From NCBI RefSeq assembly GCF_003710865.1, contig NZ_RHHO01000002.1:1-64000 (forward strand): a DNA stretch of 64,000 bases, given 5' to 3'. Positions 9,956 through 19,046 of the stretch are shown here, piece by piece. The notes beneath the pieces are model-generated. The model saw only the letters and a list, made by a program, of their open reading frames with translations. It ran no database searches and was not told the origin of the DNA. Every line of letters begins with the position of its first letter. Position 1 is the first letter of the stretch. This DNA is from Brevibacillus borstelensis (GTDB lineage Bacteria; Bacillota; Bacilli; Brevibacillales; Brevibacillaceae). Both the position numbers and the translations under genes were made by a program.

Positions 9956-10255
9956 ATGGATATTAACGCGCTTTCCCGGATTGGCGGAGTGCAGCCTCAA
10001 ATCCAGACCAAGACCTATACGCCGGATGAGGTAAGCAAATCATTCTCAGCGTATCTTTCCGATGCACTGAACCAAGTCAACCAGGCCCAGGTAGAATCGG
10101 CAAATTTGGCAGACAAGTTTGCGATGGGACAAGTTCAGGATGTCCATCAGGTCATGATTGCAGGGCAGAAGGCCTCTGTCATGCTGCAAATGACCATGCA
10201 AGTACGTAATAAAGTCATAGAATCCTATCAGGAAATCATGCGCATGCCACTTTAA
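9956..10255 (+). CDS. fliE: Flagellar hook-basal body complex protein FliE
   Basis: 99-residue adaptor that joins the MS ring to the rod. The C-terminal half is typical: QVQDVHQVMIAGQKASVML followed by VRNKVIESYQEIMRMPL. The length is normal. It lies in the conserved flgB-flgC-fliE-fliF order. Confidence 0.96.
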   Translation: MDINALSRIGGVQPQIQTKTYTPDEVSKSFSAYLSDALNQVNQAQVESANLADKFAMGQVQDVHQVMIAGQKASVMLQMTMQVRNKVIESYQEIMRMPL

Positions 10256-10286
10256 TGTTTTGGCGGTATCATTGGTGAGGTGAACC

Positions 10287-11867
10287 ATGAACGAGCGTCT
10301 AGCACTATATAAAGATCAAGCTTTGGCGAAATGGAACCAGCTGCCTGCTAAACAGAAATGGATGATTTCCGGTATCGCGCTGTTTTTGCTCATATCACTT
10401 GGCCTATACATATACATCGCTTCTCAGCCGGTGTACAAGCCGTTATACAACCAGCGGTTAAGTGAACAGGAAATCGGGATCATCAAGCAGGAACTGGAAG
10501 GAAAGAAAGTTCCATTTCGAATTACAGACAACGGCACAAGTATAGAAGTGCCAGAAAAAATGGCTCAGGATGTCATAGTTGACTTGGCTGCACAAGGGAT
10601 CCCCAGCGAAGCAGGCATCAACTCAGAAATATTTTCTAACACCCTGGGAGTAACAGACCGTCAGTTTGACGTGATGAAAAAAGAAGCTTTGCAGCAAGAA
10701 CTGAGAAAAATGCTGGAACGGGTAAAAGGTGTTCGCACCGCGCAGGTAATGATTACTCTGCCGCAGGAAAGCGTTTGGGTGACGGAGACACCTGATAGCG
10801 CGACAGCTTCGGTCATCGTTGATGTCGAGCCCGGAACCAGACTGGATCAAAAACAGATCAACTCCTTGTATCTGCTTGTTTCCCGCAGCGTACCCAAGCT
10901 GTCGCCTGAAAACATTACCATTTCCGACCAGTACTCCAATCTGCTGGAGCGAACTGACGGCAGTGAACCAGAAGGAAACCTGACAGCTTACGAGCAGCAA
11001 GAGAAGATCAAAGCAGATGTGGAAAGAAAGATCCAGCAAAATTTGTACACGCTCTTGGGCACGATTATGGGCAGAGACAAAGTCATTGTTCATACCTTTA
11101 TCAGCATGAACTTTGACAAGGAAAACCGTGTTGAGAATCTGGTTGAAGCGCCAGACAAGGAAAACAACGAAGGACTTATCATCTCATCGCAAAAATTATC
11201 GAAAACCTTTAGCGGCCAGGGCGCCCCTCCCGGAGGAATCGCGGGAACGGGAGCGAACGACACGCCAGGCTACCCGGGCAGTACGCCGCAGGGCAACAAC
11301 AGTCAGTATGAAGAACTAAATGACACGATCAATCGGGAAGTCAACCGGATCACCCGCAATATTTCAATGAGTCCCTATAAAATCGATGACATCACGATCA
11401 ACGTTGGGGTAGAACCACCCGAAGGCGGACAGCTCGACGAACAAACTATCGACAGTATCAAGCAAGTCCTTCGCAATGTGGTTCGCGTTACGTTAAGCGA
11501 CAAAGGCATAGATTTGACACAAGAAGAACTGGACAAGCACATCTCTGTTCTGCCGCGTCCATTCTCCGGAAAAGTCGCAGTTGATGGTTCCGGAAGTCTG
11601 ACTCCTGCCCTCTTGTATGGTACGGGTGCTGTAGCCTTGCTGGCTCTCGGAGCGGTTGCCTACCTGATCTACCGCAGACGCCGCCAGGCCAAACAGCAAG
11701 AAGAGGAAGTCGCAGATGTCATGTCGATGCAACCGACGGAGGTACCCGATTTAACCTATCAAGACGATACAGATCAGGCAGTGGTGCGGAAACAACTGGA
11801 AAAATTGGCGCGCAGCAAGCCGGACGAATTCGTTGTTTTGCTTCGTACTTGGTTAGCTGAAGATTAA
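10287..11867 (+). CDS. fliF: Flagellar MS-ring protein FliF
   Basis: 526-residue integral membrane protein forming the MS ring. One transmembrane helix lies near 25-45 and another near 430-452. Between them are the two ring-building motifs of the YscJ/FliF fold (about 46-220) and the FliF-specific domain. The cytoplasmic C-terminus ends in the FliG-binding segment EFVVLLRTWLAED. A Gly/Pro/Asn-rich loop occurs near 310-340 (PPGGIAGTGANDTPGYPGST). GAGGTG precedes the ATG. Confidence 0.97.
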   Translation: MNERLALYKDQALAKWNQLPAKQKWMISGIALFLLISLGLYIYIASQPVYKPLYNQRLSEQEIGIIKQELEGKKVPFRITDNGTSIEVPEKMAQDVIVDLAAQGIPSEAGINSEIFSNTLGVTDRQFDVMKKEALQQELRKMLERVKGVRTAQVMITLPQESVWVTETPDSATASVIVDVEPGTRLDQKQINSLYLLVSRSVPKLSPENITISDQYSNLLERTDGSEPEGNLTAYEQQEKIKADVERKIQQNLYTLLGTIMGRDKVIVHTFISMNFDKENRVENLVEAPDKENNEGLIISSQKLSKTFSGQGAPPGGIAGTGANDTPGYPGSTPQGNNSQYEELNDTINREVNRITRNISMSPYKIDDITINVGVEPPEGGQLDEQTIDSIKQVLRNVVRVTLSDKGIDLTQEELDKHISVLPRPFSGKVAVDGSGSLTPALLYGTGAVALLALGAVAYLIYRRRRQAKQQEEEVADVMSMQPTEVPDLTYQDDTDQAVVRKQLEKLARSKPDEFVVLLRTWLAED

Positions 11868-11880
11868 GGAGTGAAAGCAA

Positions 11881-12894
11881 ATGGCTCGCGGCGCAAAAGA
11901 ATTGTCAGGAAGACAGAAGGCTGCGATCCTGCTCATCTCTCTCGGGCCGGAAATCTCCGCCCAGGTGTTCAAGCACCTCAGAGAGGACGAGATCGAGCAG
12001 CTCACGTTGGAAATTGCCAACGTTCGTAAGGTAGACGCGGATGAAAAGGACAAGATCTTGGCAGAATTCCATCAGATAGCGGTCGCTCAGGAAGTCATCT
12101 CTCAAGGCGGAATTACGTACGCCAAGGAGATCCTGCAAAAAGCACTTGGCGAGACCAAGGCAATGGACATCATTAACCGCTTGACAGCAAATCTTCAGGT
12201 TCGTCCATTCGACTTTGCAAGAAAAGCGGACCCAGGCCAGATCCTGAACTTTATCCAAAATGAGCATCCGCAAACAATTGCGTTAGTTCTTTCTTATCTG
12301 GAACCTCAACAGGCAGCGATGATTCTCTCCGCGCTTCCTCAAGAGAGACAAGCGGAGGTAGCAAAGCGCATCGCCTTGATGGACAGCACGTCACCGGAGG
12401 TTATCACGCAAGTGGAGCAGGTTCTGGAACAAAAACTGTCAGCCACCGTTACTCAGGATTATACCCAGGCTGGTGGTATCGAAGCGATTGTCGCTGTTCT
12501 TAATGGTGTAGACAGAGGTACAGAGCGGACGATTCTGGATTCTTTGGAAATACAAGACCCAGAGCTGGCAGAAGAGATCAAAAAGCGTATGTTTGTCTTC
12601 GAGGATATCGCTACTTTGGACAACCGCTCCATTCAGAGGGTTATCCGCGATGTGGAAAATGCAGATCTCCAGCTTGCGCTTAAAGTTGCCAGCGAAGAAG
12701 TCCGTGAAGTTATCTTCCGGAACATGTCCAAACGGATGGCAGATACATTCAAAGAAGAAATGGAATTCATGGGACCTGTCCGTCTGCGTGATGTAGAGGA
12801 AGCGCAGTCCCGTATCGTCGCGATCATTCGCCGCCTGGAAGAAGCGGGTGAGATCATCATCGCTCGCGGCGGAGGAGATGATATCATTGTCTAG
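11881..12894 (+). CDS. fliG: Flagellar motor switch protein FliG
   Basis: 337-residue switch protein of the C ring that interacts with the stator and sets rotation direction. The N-terminal FliF-binding domain, the middle domain (with EHPQTIALVLSYL) and the C-terminal torque domain, with alternating charges around KRMFVFEDIATLDNRSIQRV, are all recognisable. The length matches the family. It starts 13 bases after fliF, with AAGGAGTG as ribosome site. Confidence 0.98.
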   Translation: MARGAKELSGRQKAAILLISLGPEISAQVFKHLREDEIEQLTLEIANVRKVDADEKDKILAEFHQIAVAQEVISQGGITYAKEILQKALGETKAMDIINRLTANLQVRPFDFARKADPGQILNFIQNEHPQTIALVLSYLEPQQAAMILSALPQERQAEVAKRIALMDSTSPEVITQVEQVLEQKLSATVTQDYTQAGGIEAIVAVLNGVDRGTERTILDSLEIQDPELAEEIKKRMFVFEDIATLDNRSIQRVIRDVENADLQLALKVASEEVREVIFRNMSKRMADTFKEEMEFMGPVRLRDVEEAQSRIVAIIRRLEEAGEIIIARGGGDDIIV

Positions 12895-13696
12895 GATTAT
12901 CAAGCTGTCTCACTATCAGACATCGGACGAATCTTTTCTTCTCTCCGTGAAGTCTACACACATACAGACGGTTGAATCGGATGAAAGGTTGCAAGAAAAT
13001 CTACAAATTGTAAAAAATGCAGAAGAAGAAGCCGGAATGATTCTCCAGGATGCGGAAGAAACCGCGCAGGGACAGCTTCGCGAAGCGATGGAGCAGGCTG
13101 AAAAAATTCGGCAGGATGCCCTTGCGGAGATTGAACAGTGGTGGGAAAACAAACGGCAGGAAGCAGCTGTGCTTTTTTCCGAAACCGAAGCACAAGCCCG
13201 AGAACAAGGGTTTCAAGCCGGTCTTCAGGATGGCAAGCAGCTGGCATGGGAGGAAGAGCGTGAAAAGGTAGAAGAAGCTCGGAATCTGTTGGAGTTTGCC
13301 CACCGGGAGAAAGAGCGAATCATCTCTGAAGCTGAACCGTTCCTGGTGGAGTTAAGCCTGGAAATTGCAAAAAAAATTATCGGCAATGAGTTGAGCGCAT
13401 CTCCGGAAGCTGTCCTTGAGATCGTAAAAAATACGCTTCAGCGTTCGCGGGTGCACGGTGAAATAACTGTCTGCGTCAATCAGCGTCACTTTGACTTTGT
13501 TCAGCAGCACCGCCCGCAGCTGCTTGCGCTTTTGGATGGACAAGCAGAGATTGCGATTTACCCTGACCACACGGTAGATGAGGGCGGCTGTGTCATCCGC
13601 ACCCCGCTGGGCAGCGTGGATGCCCGGATTGATACGCAATTGACAGAAATCAGACAAGCGCTGCTGGATATTGCCAAGGGAAGTGACGAGGCATGA
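12887..13696 (+). CDS. fliH: Flagellar assembly protein FliH
   Basis: 269-residue negative regulator and stator of the FliI ATPase. The central region (about 35-140) is rich in Glu, Gln and Ala and looks coiled-coil. The C-terminal FliH/SctL domain contains LVELSLEIAKKIIGNELSAS. The frame is open from 12848. An ATG at 12878 sits only two bases after GGAGG (12871-12875), too close, whereas the TTG at 12887 lies about ten bases from it, so TTG is preferred. The gene overlaps fliG by eight bases. The exact start is the only uncertainty. Confidence 0.9.
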   Translation: MSRIIKLSHYQTSDESFLLSVKSTHIQTVESDERLQENLQIVKNAEEEAGMILQDAEETAQGQLREAMEQAEKIRQDALAEIEQWWENKRQEAAVLFSETEAQAREQGFQAGLQDGKQLAWEEEREKVEEARNLLEFAHREKERIISEAEPFLVELSLEIAKKIIGNELSASPEAVLEIVKNTLQRSRVHGEITVCVNQRHFDFVQQHRPQLLALLDGQAEIAIYPDHTVDEGGCVIRTPLGSVDARIDTQLTEIRQALLDIAKGSDEA

Positions 13697-15012
13697 CTGT
13701 TCTTGATGTAGGCAAGTACAGACATATCCTGCAAGGAATAGATCCGGTACGCGTCAATGGAAAGGTTACCCAGGTAGTAGGGTTGACGATCGAATCGCAG
13801 GGACCGGAGGTTAAGCTCGGAGAAATTTGCCATATCTATGCAAGTCAAAGCGAGGAACCGATTGCAGCAGAAGTTGTCGGCTTTCGAGACAATAAAGTGC
13901 TGATGATGCCGCTCGGAGAACTGACCGCAATCGGGCCGGGCAGTGATGTTGTTGCGACTGGCCGCTCTCTCCACGTCAAAGTAGGCCCGGAAATTCTCGG
14001 CCGAATTCTCGATGGGCTCGGCCGTCCGCTCCAGGGCAGCCTTCCGCTGGGCCTTGCTTCATATCCTACATCGAACATGCCGCCAAATCCGTTGTTGCGG
14101 CCGCGTATTCAGGAGCCGCTTAGTGTCGGAGTGCGGGCGATTGATGGATTGTTGACAGTCGGAAAAGGTCAGCGCGTAGGGATTTTCGCCGGGTCTGGTG
14201 TCGGTAAGAGTACATTGATGGGCATGATCGCCCGCAATACGACAGCCGACATTAACGTGATCGGATTGATCGGGGAGCGCGGGCGCGAGGTCATGGAGTT
14301 TATCGAACGCGACCTCGGTGAAGAGGGGTTGAAAAGATCGGTCGTCGTAGTCGCGACTTCGGATCAACCCGCTATGATACGGATCAAGGGTGCCATGATC
14401 GCGACCTCGATCGCCGAGTATTTCCGGGATCGCGGGCTCAATGTCATGATGATGATGGATTCAGTGACTCGCTTTGCTATGGCGCAGCGCGAGATTGGGC
14501 TGGCCATCGGGGAGCCACCTGCGACTCGTGGTTATACGCCTTCCGTCTTTGCCATGCTGCCAAAGCTGCTGGAACGTGCGGGTACAGCAGACAAGGGAAG
14601 TATTACAGCCTTTTATACTGTACTCGTTGATTCTGATGATATGAACGATCCGATTGCCGATGCTGTTCGCGGAATTTTGGACGGGCATATCGTCCTTGAC
14701 CGGAAAATCGCCCACAAAGGCCACTTTCCGGCGATCGATGTGATGGCAAGCGTCAGCCGGGTGATGAACGAAATTTGTACAGACGATCATCTGGAGGCAG
14801 CCCGTCAGTTGAAGCGGTATTTGGCTACCTATAAGGAAGCAGAGGATTTGATCAATATTGGAGCATACAAGCCGGGCACGAACAGGGAGATTGACCAGGC
14901 GATTCGTTACCGAGATGTGATCAGAGATTTTACGATGCAGGGCACCCATGAGCCTTCGGATCTCCAAAGTGCCATTAAGGCGCTGACAGCTCATTTCGGG
15001 GGAGTGAACTAG
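13693..15012 (+). CDS. fliI: Flagellar export ATPase FliI
   Basis: 439-residue F1-beta-like ATPase that energises type III export. Walker A GSGVGKST lies in the GIFAGSGVGKSTLMG segment, and the DSVTRFAMAQREIGLA motif is typical of FliI/SctN. The length is normal. ATGA overlaps the fliH stop by four bases, indicating coupled translation with its regulator. Confidence 0.98.
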   Translation: MTVLDVGKYRHILQGIDPVRVNGKVTQVVGLTIESQGPEVKLGEICHIYASQSEEPIAAEVVGFRDNKVLMMPLGELTAIGPGSDVVATGRSLHVKVGPEILGRILDGLGRPLQGSLPLGLASYPTSNMPPNPLLRPRIQEPLSVGVRAIDGLLTVGKGQRVGIFAGSGVGKSTLMGMIARNTTADINVIGLIGERGREVMEFIERDLGEEGLKRSVVVVATSDQPAMIRIKGAMIATSIAEYFRDRGLNVMMMMDSVTRFAMAQREIGLAIGEPPATRGYTPSVFAMLPKLLERAGTADKGSITAFYTVLVDSDDMNDPIADAVRGILDGHIVLDRKIAHKGHFPAIDVMASVSRVMNEICTDDHLEAARQLKRYLATYKEAEDLINIGAYKPGTNREIDQAIRYRDVIRDFTMQGTHEPSDLQSAIKALTAHFGGVN

Positions 15013-15013
15013 T

Positions 15014-15460
15014 GTGAAGGTGTTCCAGTTTCATCTCCAGAAGGTTTTGGATGTGAAAGAAAAAGAGAAGGAACAGGCTGAATGGGACTTCGGCAAGTCA
15101 ATCCAAAGAAAGAATGAAGAAGAGTGGAAGCTGGGGCAGCTGCATGAGCTCCATGAAGAAGCGACAGGGATGCTGCACTCCGTTCAAGCCGAGCCTGTCA
15201 GTGTTGCACACCTTATGGAGATTACGCGGTATCGCCAGTCAGTCGAGCGTTCTATCCACAACCAGAAGCAAATGGTGTATGGATGCGTACGCGAAATGGA
15301 ACGGTGTCAAATGCTCTTGACAGAGCGCATGAAAGAAACGCAATTGTGGCATAAGCTCCGGGAGAGGGCCCATGGGCAGTATCTCGAGGCTGAAAAACAA
15401 CGGGAACAAAAAGAGATGGACGAAATTGGCACGCAGCTCTATCTTCGCAAAAGCAACTGA
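15014..15460 (+). CDS. fliJ: Flagellar export chaperone/stalk protein FliJ
   Basis: 148-residue, almost wholly helical and charged protein that resembles the gamma subunit of F1 and sits in the FliI ring. It begins MKVFQFHLQKVLDVKEKEKE, the usual FliJ opening. The start is GTG, one base after the fliI stop. Low sequence conservation is normal for FliJ; position between fliI and ylxF supports the call. Confidence 0.9.
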   Translation: MKVFQFHLQKVLDVKEKEKEQAEWDFGKSIQRKNEEEWKLGQLHELHEEATGMLHSVQAEPVSVAHLMEITRYRQSVERSIHNQKQMVYGCVREMERCQMLLTERMKETQLWHKLRERAHGQYLEAEKQREQKEMDEIGTQLYLRKSN

Positions 15461-15472
15461 TGGAGGTTCACT

Positions 15473-16372
15473 ATGGAAGAGATCCAAGAAGAACGGGAAT
15501 ACAGCAGGTGGGAATGGTTCTTTTACATGATTGTCATCCCTGCTCTGTTTGCCACACTCCTTGGGGGGGTCTTTCTCAGCTTTCTGGGTGTCAACGTCTT
15601 GGGACAAGTGCTTACATGGGCAAACAGCATTCCCTACGTGGAAAAATTAGTTCCCGACGATTATGCGGCAGGCGATGGAGAAGCACCAATGGTAGATAAG
15701 GGAAAACAGGTACAAAGCCTGCAGGAAGAACAAGCAAAAAGCCAGCAAACCATCGCCAGCTTGCAAGGAGAAGCAGAGAAGAAGGACGCCACCATTCAAG
15801 CGCTGGAGAAACAAGTTCAGGATTTGCAAAAAATGATCGAGGACAAGCGGACGACAGAGGAAGAACGCCAAAAGCAGTACCAGGATTTGGCGAAGCTGTA
15901 TTCTACGATGTCGCCGAAAAACGCGGCTGCCATCGTAGAGAATTTAAGTCTGGAAGAAGCCGTTACGGTGATGAAGAAGATGAAGGCGGATCAGCAGGCG
16001 AACATTTTGGCCAAAATGGACCCGAAAAAAGCTGCTGATATCTCGATCCTGCTGAAGGACTCGGTTGTAAACAAAGACGACGACATCGCAGCCTTGCAGG
16101 AGAGAGTTCAAGTGCTGACAAAAGCGCTGAGCGAAACGAGGAAAGATACGACCAGCTTGGACGCGCTTGTTCAGACATTTTCACAGATGCCCGCCGAGGA
16201 TGCGGCCTCCATTATCCGCTCGCTCATGGGGACCAATAAGAACCGTGCAATCTCGATTTTGGCGGGCATGTCCAATGACAAACGGGCGTCTATCCTGGCG
16301 GCCGTAGCCAAGGAAGACAGCAAAAAGAAAGAAGATGTAGCAGCCCGAATTACCAGCGAGTTGCTTCGATAA
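15473..16372 (+). CDS. ylxF: YlxF-like flagellar-locus protein with MgtE_N-type domain
   Basis: 299 residues. One transmembrane segment lies near 18-45 (FFYMIVIPALFATLLGGVF). A coiled-coil follows at about 75-145, rich in Gln and Glu. The C-terminal half holds two helical repeats like the intracellular N-domain of MgtE (NAAAIVENLSLEEAVTVMKK and EDAASIIRSLMG). B. subtilis ylxF holds the same place between fliJ and fliK. In other lineages similar proteins are called MotE and act as chaperones for the stator; that function is inferred, not shown here. GGAGG precedes the ATG. Confidence 0.85.
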   Translation: MEEIQEEREYSRWEWFFYMIVIPALFATLLGGVFLSFLGVNVLGQVLTWANSIPYVEKLVPDDYAAGDGEAPMVDKGKQVQSLQEEQAKSQQTIASLQGEAEKKDATIQALEKQVQDLQKMIEDKRTTEEERQKQYQDLAKLYSTMSPKNAAAIVENLSLEEAVTVMKKMKADQQANILAKMDPKKAADISILLKDSVVNKDDDIAALQERVQVLTKALSETRKDTTSLDALVQTFSQMPAEDAASIIRSLMGTNKNRAISILAGMSNDKRASILAAVAKEDSKKKEDVAARITSELLR

Positions 16373-16444
16373 GCGGAGAAGAGCCTAAAGCTTGTTCGCT
16401 TGTCGTTTTCCATAAGCAACAAAAAACAAGAGGAGGTGACAGAG

Positions 16445-17647
16445 ATGAATGTAGCCAATGTCGCTGCGCCAGCAGTACCCGCTTCGGTAGGAACATCTGC
16501 AAACGGTTCAGCCATTCTGACGGGGACGGCTGGTCAGCAACTGCCTGGGACTCTGGAGAATTTGTTTGCCATGCAGATGATGTCAGCTCTCGAACAATTA
16601 GAGGGAATGGAGGATGCTGTCATTCAGGTTGAAGCGGACGGAATGGACACAGAAGACCAGGAAGAAATTGCTGAATTGCTAGCCATGCTCCAACAGTTGT
16701 TTGCAACGTCGCAGTCCCAGAGCCATGACATCGTCAATTCGTTGGAAGCAAAGACAAAAGAGCTGGCTGACATGATGAACAAGCTTCCGAAGACAGCGGT
16801 CTTGTCTGACAGTCAAGTTCAGAACTTGCTAGCTACGTTCACTCAACGGGGCCTTTCCCAAGCAACAGCAGAAAAGCTGGCCAATTTTATGGCGGCGCTC
16901 AACCAATCCAATGAGACTATGCCCCAAGGCCTTGTGCCTGCTCGTTCAAAGGAACAGTCGACTGCGGCGTATATGTCACAGCGGACAAACCTGATGTCGA
17001 CGATGCAGCCGGTGCGCGTGTCACACGCATTGTCCAGCTACCAGGCCGAGGCCGGTGTGCAGGCGAAAACAGCCGCTCCAACCAGCCAGCAGCAAACGGC
17101 AGATTTCATGATGGAGCCAGACGCCAATCCTTTGACTGCACAACAGAACAATCCGAATGTGCAAACGTTTGGGCAAAAAGGAAATGTTCCGACTGGCGGC
17201 CATCCAATCCACGCAAATCAGTTCAGCCAGCAGGTGACACAGTTGTTTGTGAAGCAAATGAAGCTGACGCAAGTGGACGGGGTGCACGAGGCAAGGCTGA
17301 TCTTGTATCCGCAGTCTCTCGGACAGGTTGACGTCAAAATCACTTCCCATAACGGGATGATTACCGCTCATTTTTCCGCGGAAACAACCGCCGGAAAAGA
17401 ATTGCTGGACAACCAGCTGCCTCAGCTGCGCGCTGCATTGACGCAGCAAGGACTGCAAGTCGACCGTCTGGAGGTAAATCAGCAGCAACAGGCTGGAAGC
17501 TTGCCATTTCAGCAGCAGCAACGCGAACGCCAGCAGCAGCAAAACAATGAAAATCAGCAAAGCGACAGGCAGGACAAAGCTGAATTCTCGCTCGATGCTC
17601 TTGTAGAAGGCAGCGATGAGATCAGTAAAATCGGTTATTCCGGCTAA
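16445..17647 (+). CDS. fliK: Flagellar hook-length control protein FliK
   Basis: 400-residue molecular ruler that switches export from hook to filament subunits. The N-terminal two-thirds is variable. The conserved C-terminal domain is at about 275-355: ARLILYPQSLGQVDVKI, then TTAGKELLDNQLPQLRAAL. After it comes a Gln-rich tail (QQQQRERQQQQNN) of about 45 residues. The frame is open from a TTG at 16400, but AGGAGGTGA (16431-16439) clearly serves the ATG at 16445. In Bacillus flgD follows; here it does not. Confidence 0.92.
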   Translation: MNVANVAAPAVPASVGTSANGSAILTGTAGQQLPGTLENLFAMQMMSALEQLEGMEDAVIQVEADGMDTEDQEEIAELLAMLQQLFATSQSQSHDIVNSLEAKTKELADMMNKLPKTAVLSDSQVQNLLATFTQRGLSQATAEKLANFMAALNQSNETMPQGLVPARSKEQSTAAYMSQRTNLMSTMQPVRVSHALSSYQAEAGVQAKTAAPTSQQQTADFMMEPDANPLTAQQNNPNVQTFGQKGNVPTGGHPIHANQFSQQVTQLFVKQMKLTQVDGVHEARLILYPQSLGQVDVKITSHNGMITAHFSAETTAGKELLDNQLPQLRAALTQQGLQVDRLEVNQQQQAGSLPFQQQQRERQQQQNNENQQSDRQDKAEFSLDALVEGSDEISKIGYSG

Positions 17648-17671
17648 GGAATAGGACAAGGAGGAACCGCC

Positions 17672-18067
17672 ATGCACTCGTTTAACGTCGGGCAGACCTA
17701 CTTTCCTGTCAAACCAAGCCATACCGTACCTGCACGTTCAGGCAGTTCTGCGACAAACGGGAAAGCCTTTCGCGACTACCTGACGGAATCTGTTGAGAAA
17801 GCCAAGAGGTCTCAGGAGATCACTTTCAGTCAGCATGCGTTGAACCGTTTGAATGAAAGAGGAATCAGCCTGGATGAGACCAAGATGGACCGTCTGGCTG
17901 GCGGCGTCAAAAAGGCTGCCGACAAAGGCGCAAGGGAATCTCTGATCATGATGGACAATGTAGCGTTCGTGGTCAGCATCCAGAATCGGAAAGTGATTAC
18001 TGCCGTAGATGACGGACGAATGAAGGATAGCGTTTTTACTAATATAGACAGTGCTGTGTTTGTGTAA
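17672..18067 (+). CDS. TIGR02530-type flagellar operon protein of unknown function
   Basis: 131-residue small soluble protein. The conserved core runs from about 45 to 125: ITFSQHALNRLNERGI, then VAFVVSIQNRKVITAVDDGR and a C-terminal FTNIDSAVFV. This pattern fits the flagellar-operon family TIGR02530, found just before the hook gene in Paenibacillaceae and clostridia. No transmembrane segment or signal is visible. Its biochemical role is unknown. Here it directly follows fliK, in the place where flgD would be expected. GGAGG lies before the ATG. Confidence 0.85.
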   Translation: MHSFNVGQTYFPVKPSHTVPARSGSSATNGKAFRDYLTESVEKAKRSQEITFSQHALNRLNERGISLDETKMDRLAGGVKKAADKGARESLIMMDNVAFVVSIQNRKVITAVDDGRMKDSVFTNIDSAVFV

Positions 18068-18075
18068 CGAACGAG

Positions 18076-18128
18076 GGCTGGACCTCTTCGGAGGAAGCCT
18101 GCGGACTGCCGACTGACTGAAGCAGTCA
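18076..18128 (+). other. Two adjacent RNA hairpins before flgE
   Basis: GGCT (18076-18079) and CCTC (18083-18086) pair with GAGG (18091-18094) and AGCC (18096-18099) across a TTCG tetraloop. A second perfect stem, TGACTG (18114-18119) with CAGTCA (18123-18128), has a three-base loop. No T-run follows, so they are unlikely to be terminators. They sit in the 93-base gap before the hook gene. Confidence 0.5.
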
Positions 18129-18160
18129 ATTACTGAATATTATCGAGGAGGAATCGCATT

Positions 18161-18979
18161 ATGCTGCGTTCTATGTATTCGGGCATCTCAGGTTTGCGCG
18201 GATTTCAGACAAAACTAGATGTGATCGGCAACAACATCGCCAACGTGAATACCGTAGGCTTCAAAAAAGGACGCGTCATGTTCCAGGACATTCTCAGCCA
18301 GAACATCGCGGGAGCGACAGCGCCAGCAGATCAGGGAGGGAAAGGCGGTACAAACCCGATTCAAATCGGTTTGGGGTCGCAAATGGCTTCAATTGATACT
18401 GTCTTCTCTGCCGGCAGCCCTATGCAAACGAACCTGCCAACCGATTTGTCCATTGAAGGCGACGGCTTCTTCATGGTAACGCCCGACGATGGCACTACTT
18501 TCTACTATACGCGGGCAGGGAACTTTACCCGGGATTCGCAAGGATACTTGGTAAACTCCCAGGGTCTCAAGCTCGTAGACAGCGGTGGAGGAACCATTCA
18601 AATCCCGCAGGACACCTACGTTTCCTATTCGATTGGAAAAGATGGGGTGGTCACTACGGTTGACGCGCAAGGTGCTTTGGACACGCCGTTCACTATTGGC
18701 GTCATGAAATTCAACAATCCGGGCGGGCTCAAAAAAATCGGCAATTCCTTGTATGAAAATACGAACAATGCTGGCCCATTCGATGGTGCTCCTGATACGC
18801 CGATCACAGCTGCTCAGGCTCAAGTAAGCATCATCTCCGGACAGTTGGAAATGTCCAACGTTGACCTGTCCGAGGAATTCACCGAGATGATCGTTGCTCA
18901 GCGCGGATTCCAGGCAAACTCCCGGATCATTACGACATCTGATACGGTACTGGAAGAACTGGTGAATCTGAAACGATAA
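18161..18979 (+). CDS. flgE: Flagellar hook protein FlgE (FlgG-like short form)
   Basis: 272 residues, the size of the Bacillus hook protein (originally called FlgG). The N-terminal motif NNIANVNTVGFKKGR and the C-terminal motif DLSEEFTEMIVAQRGFQANS of axial proteins are both present, with the FlgE/F/G core between (SIEGDGFFMVT). Distinction between hook and distal rod is by position after fliK, so FlgG naming in databases is possible. GAGGAGGAA precedes the ATG. Strong hairpins flank the gene on both sides. Confidence 0.92.
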   Translation: MLRSMYSGISGLRGFQTKLDVIGNNIANVNTVGFKKGRVMFQDILSQNIAGATAPADQGGKGGTNPIQIGLGSQMASIDTVFSAGSPMQTNLPTDLSIEGDGFFMVTPDDGTTFYYTRAGNFTRDSQGYLVNSQGLKLVDSGGGTIQIPQDTYVSYSIGKDGVVTTVDAQGALDTPFTIGVMKFNNPGGLKKIGNSLYENTNNAGPFDGAPDTPITAAQAQVSIISGQLEMSNVDLSEEFTEMIVAQRGFQANSRIITTSDTVLEELVNLKR

Positions 18980-18994
18980 TGTGTAAAGGGGATC

Positions 18995-19022
18995 GGGGAG
19001 TGAAGCTGCTTGCTTCCTCCCC
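18995..19022 (+). other. Strong RNA hairpin after flgE
   Basis: GGGGAG (18995-19000) and GAAGC (19002-19006) pair with GCTTC (19012-19016) and CTCCCC (19017-19022), with one bulged T and a five-base loop. No T-run follows. It stands 16 bases after the flgE stop and about 25 bases before swrD, so it looks like a 3' stabiliser or processing site, not a terminator. Confidence 0.6.
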
Positions 19023-19046
19023 CCTACAACCCGAAAGGAGCGGCAG

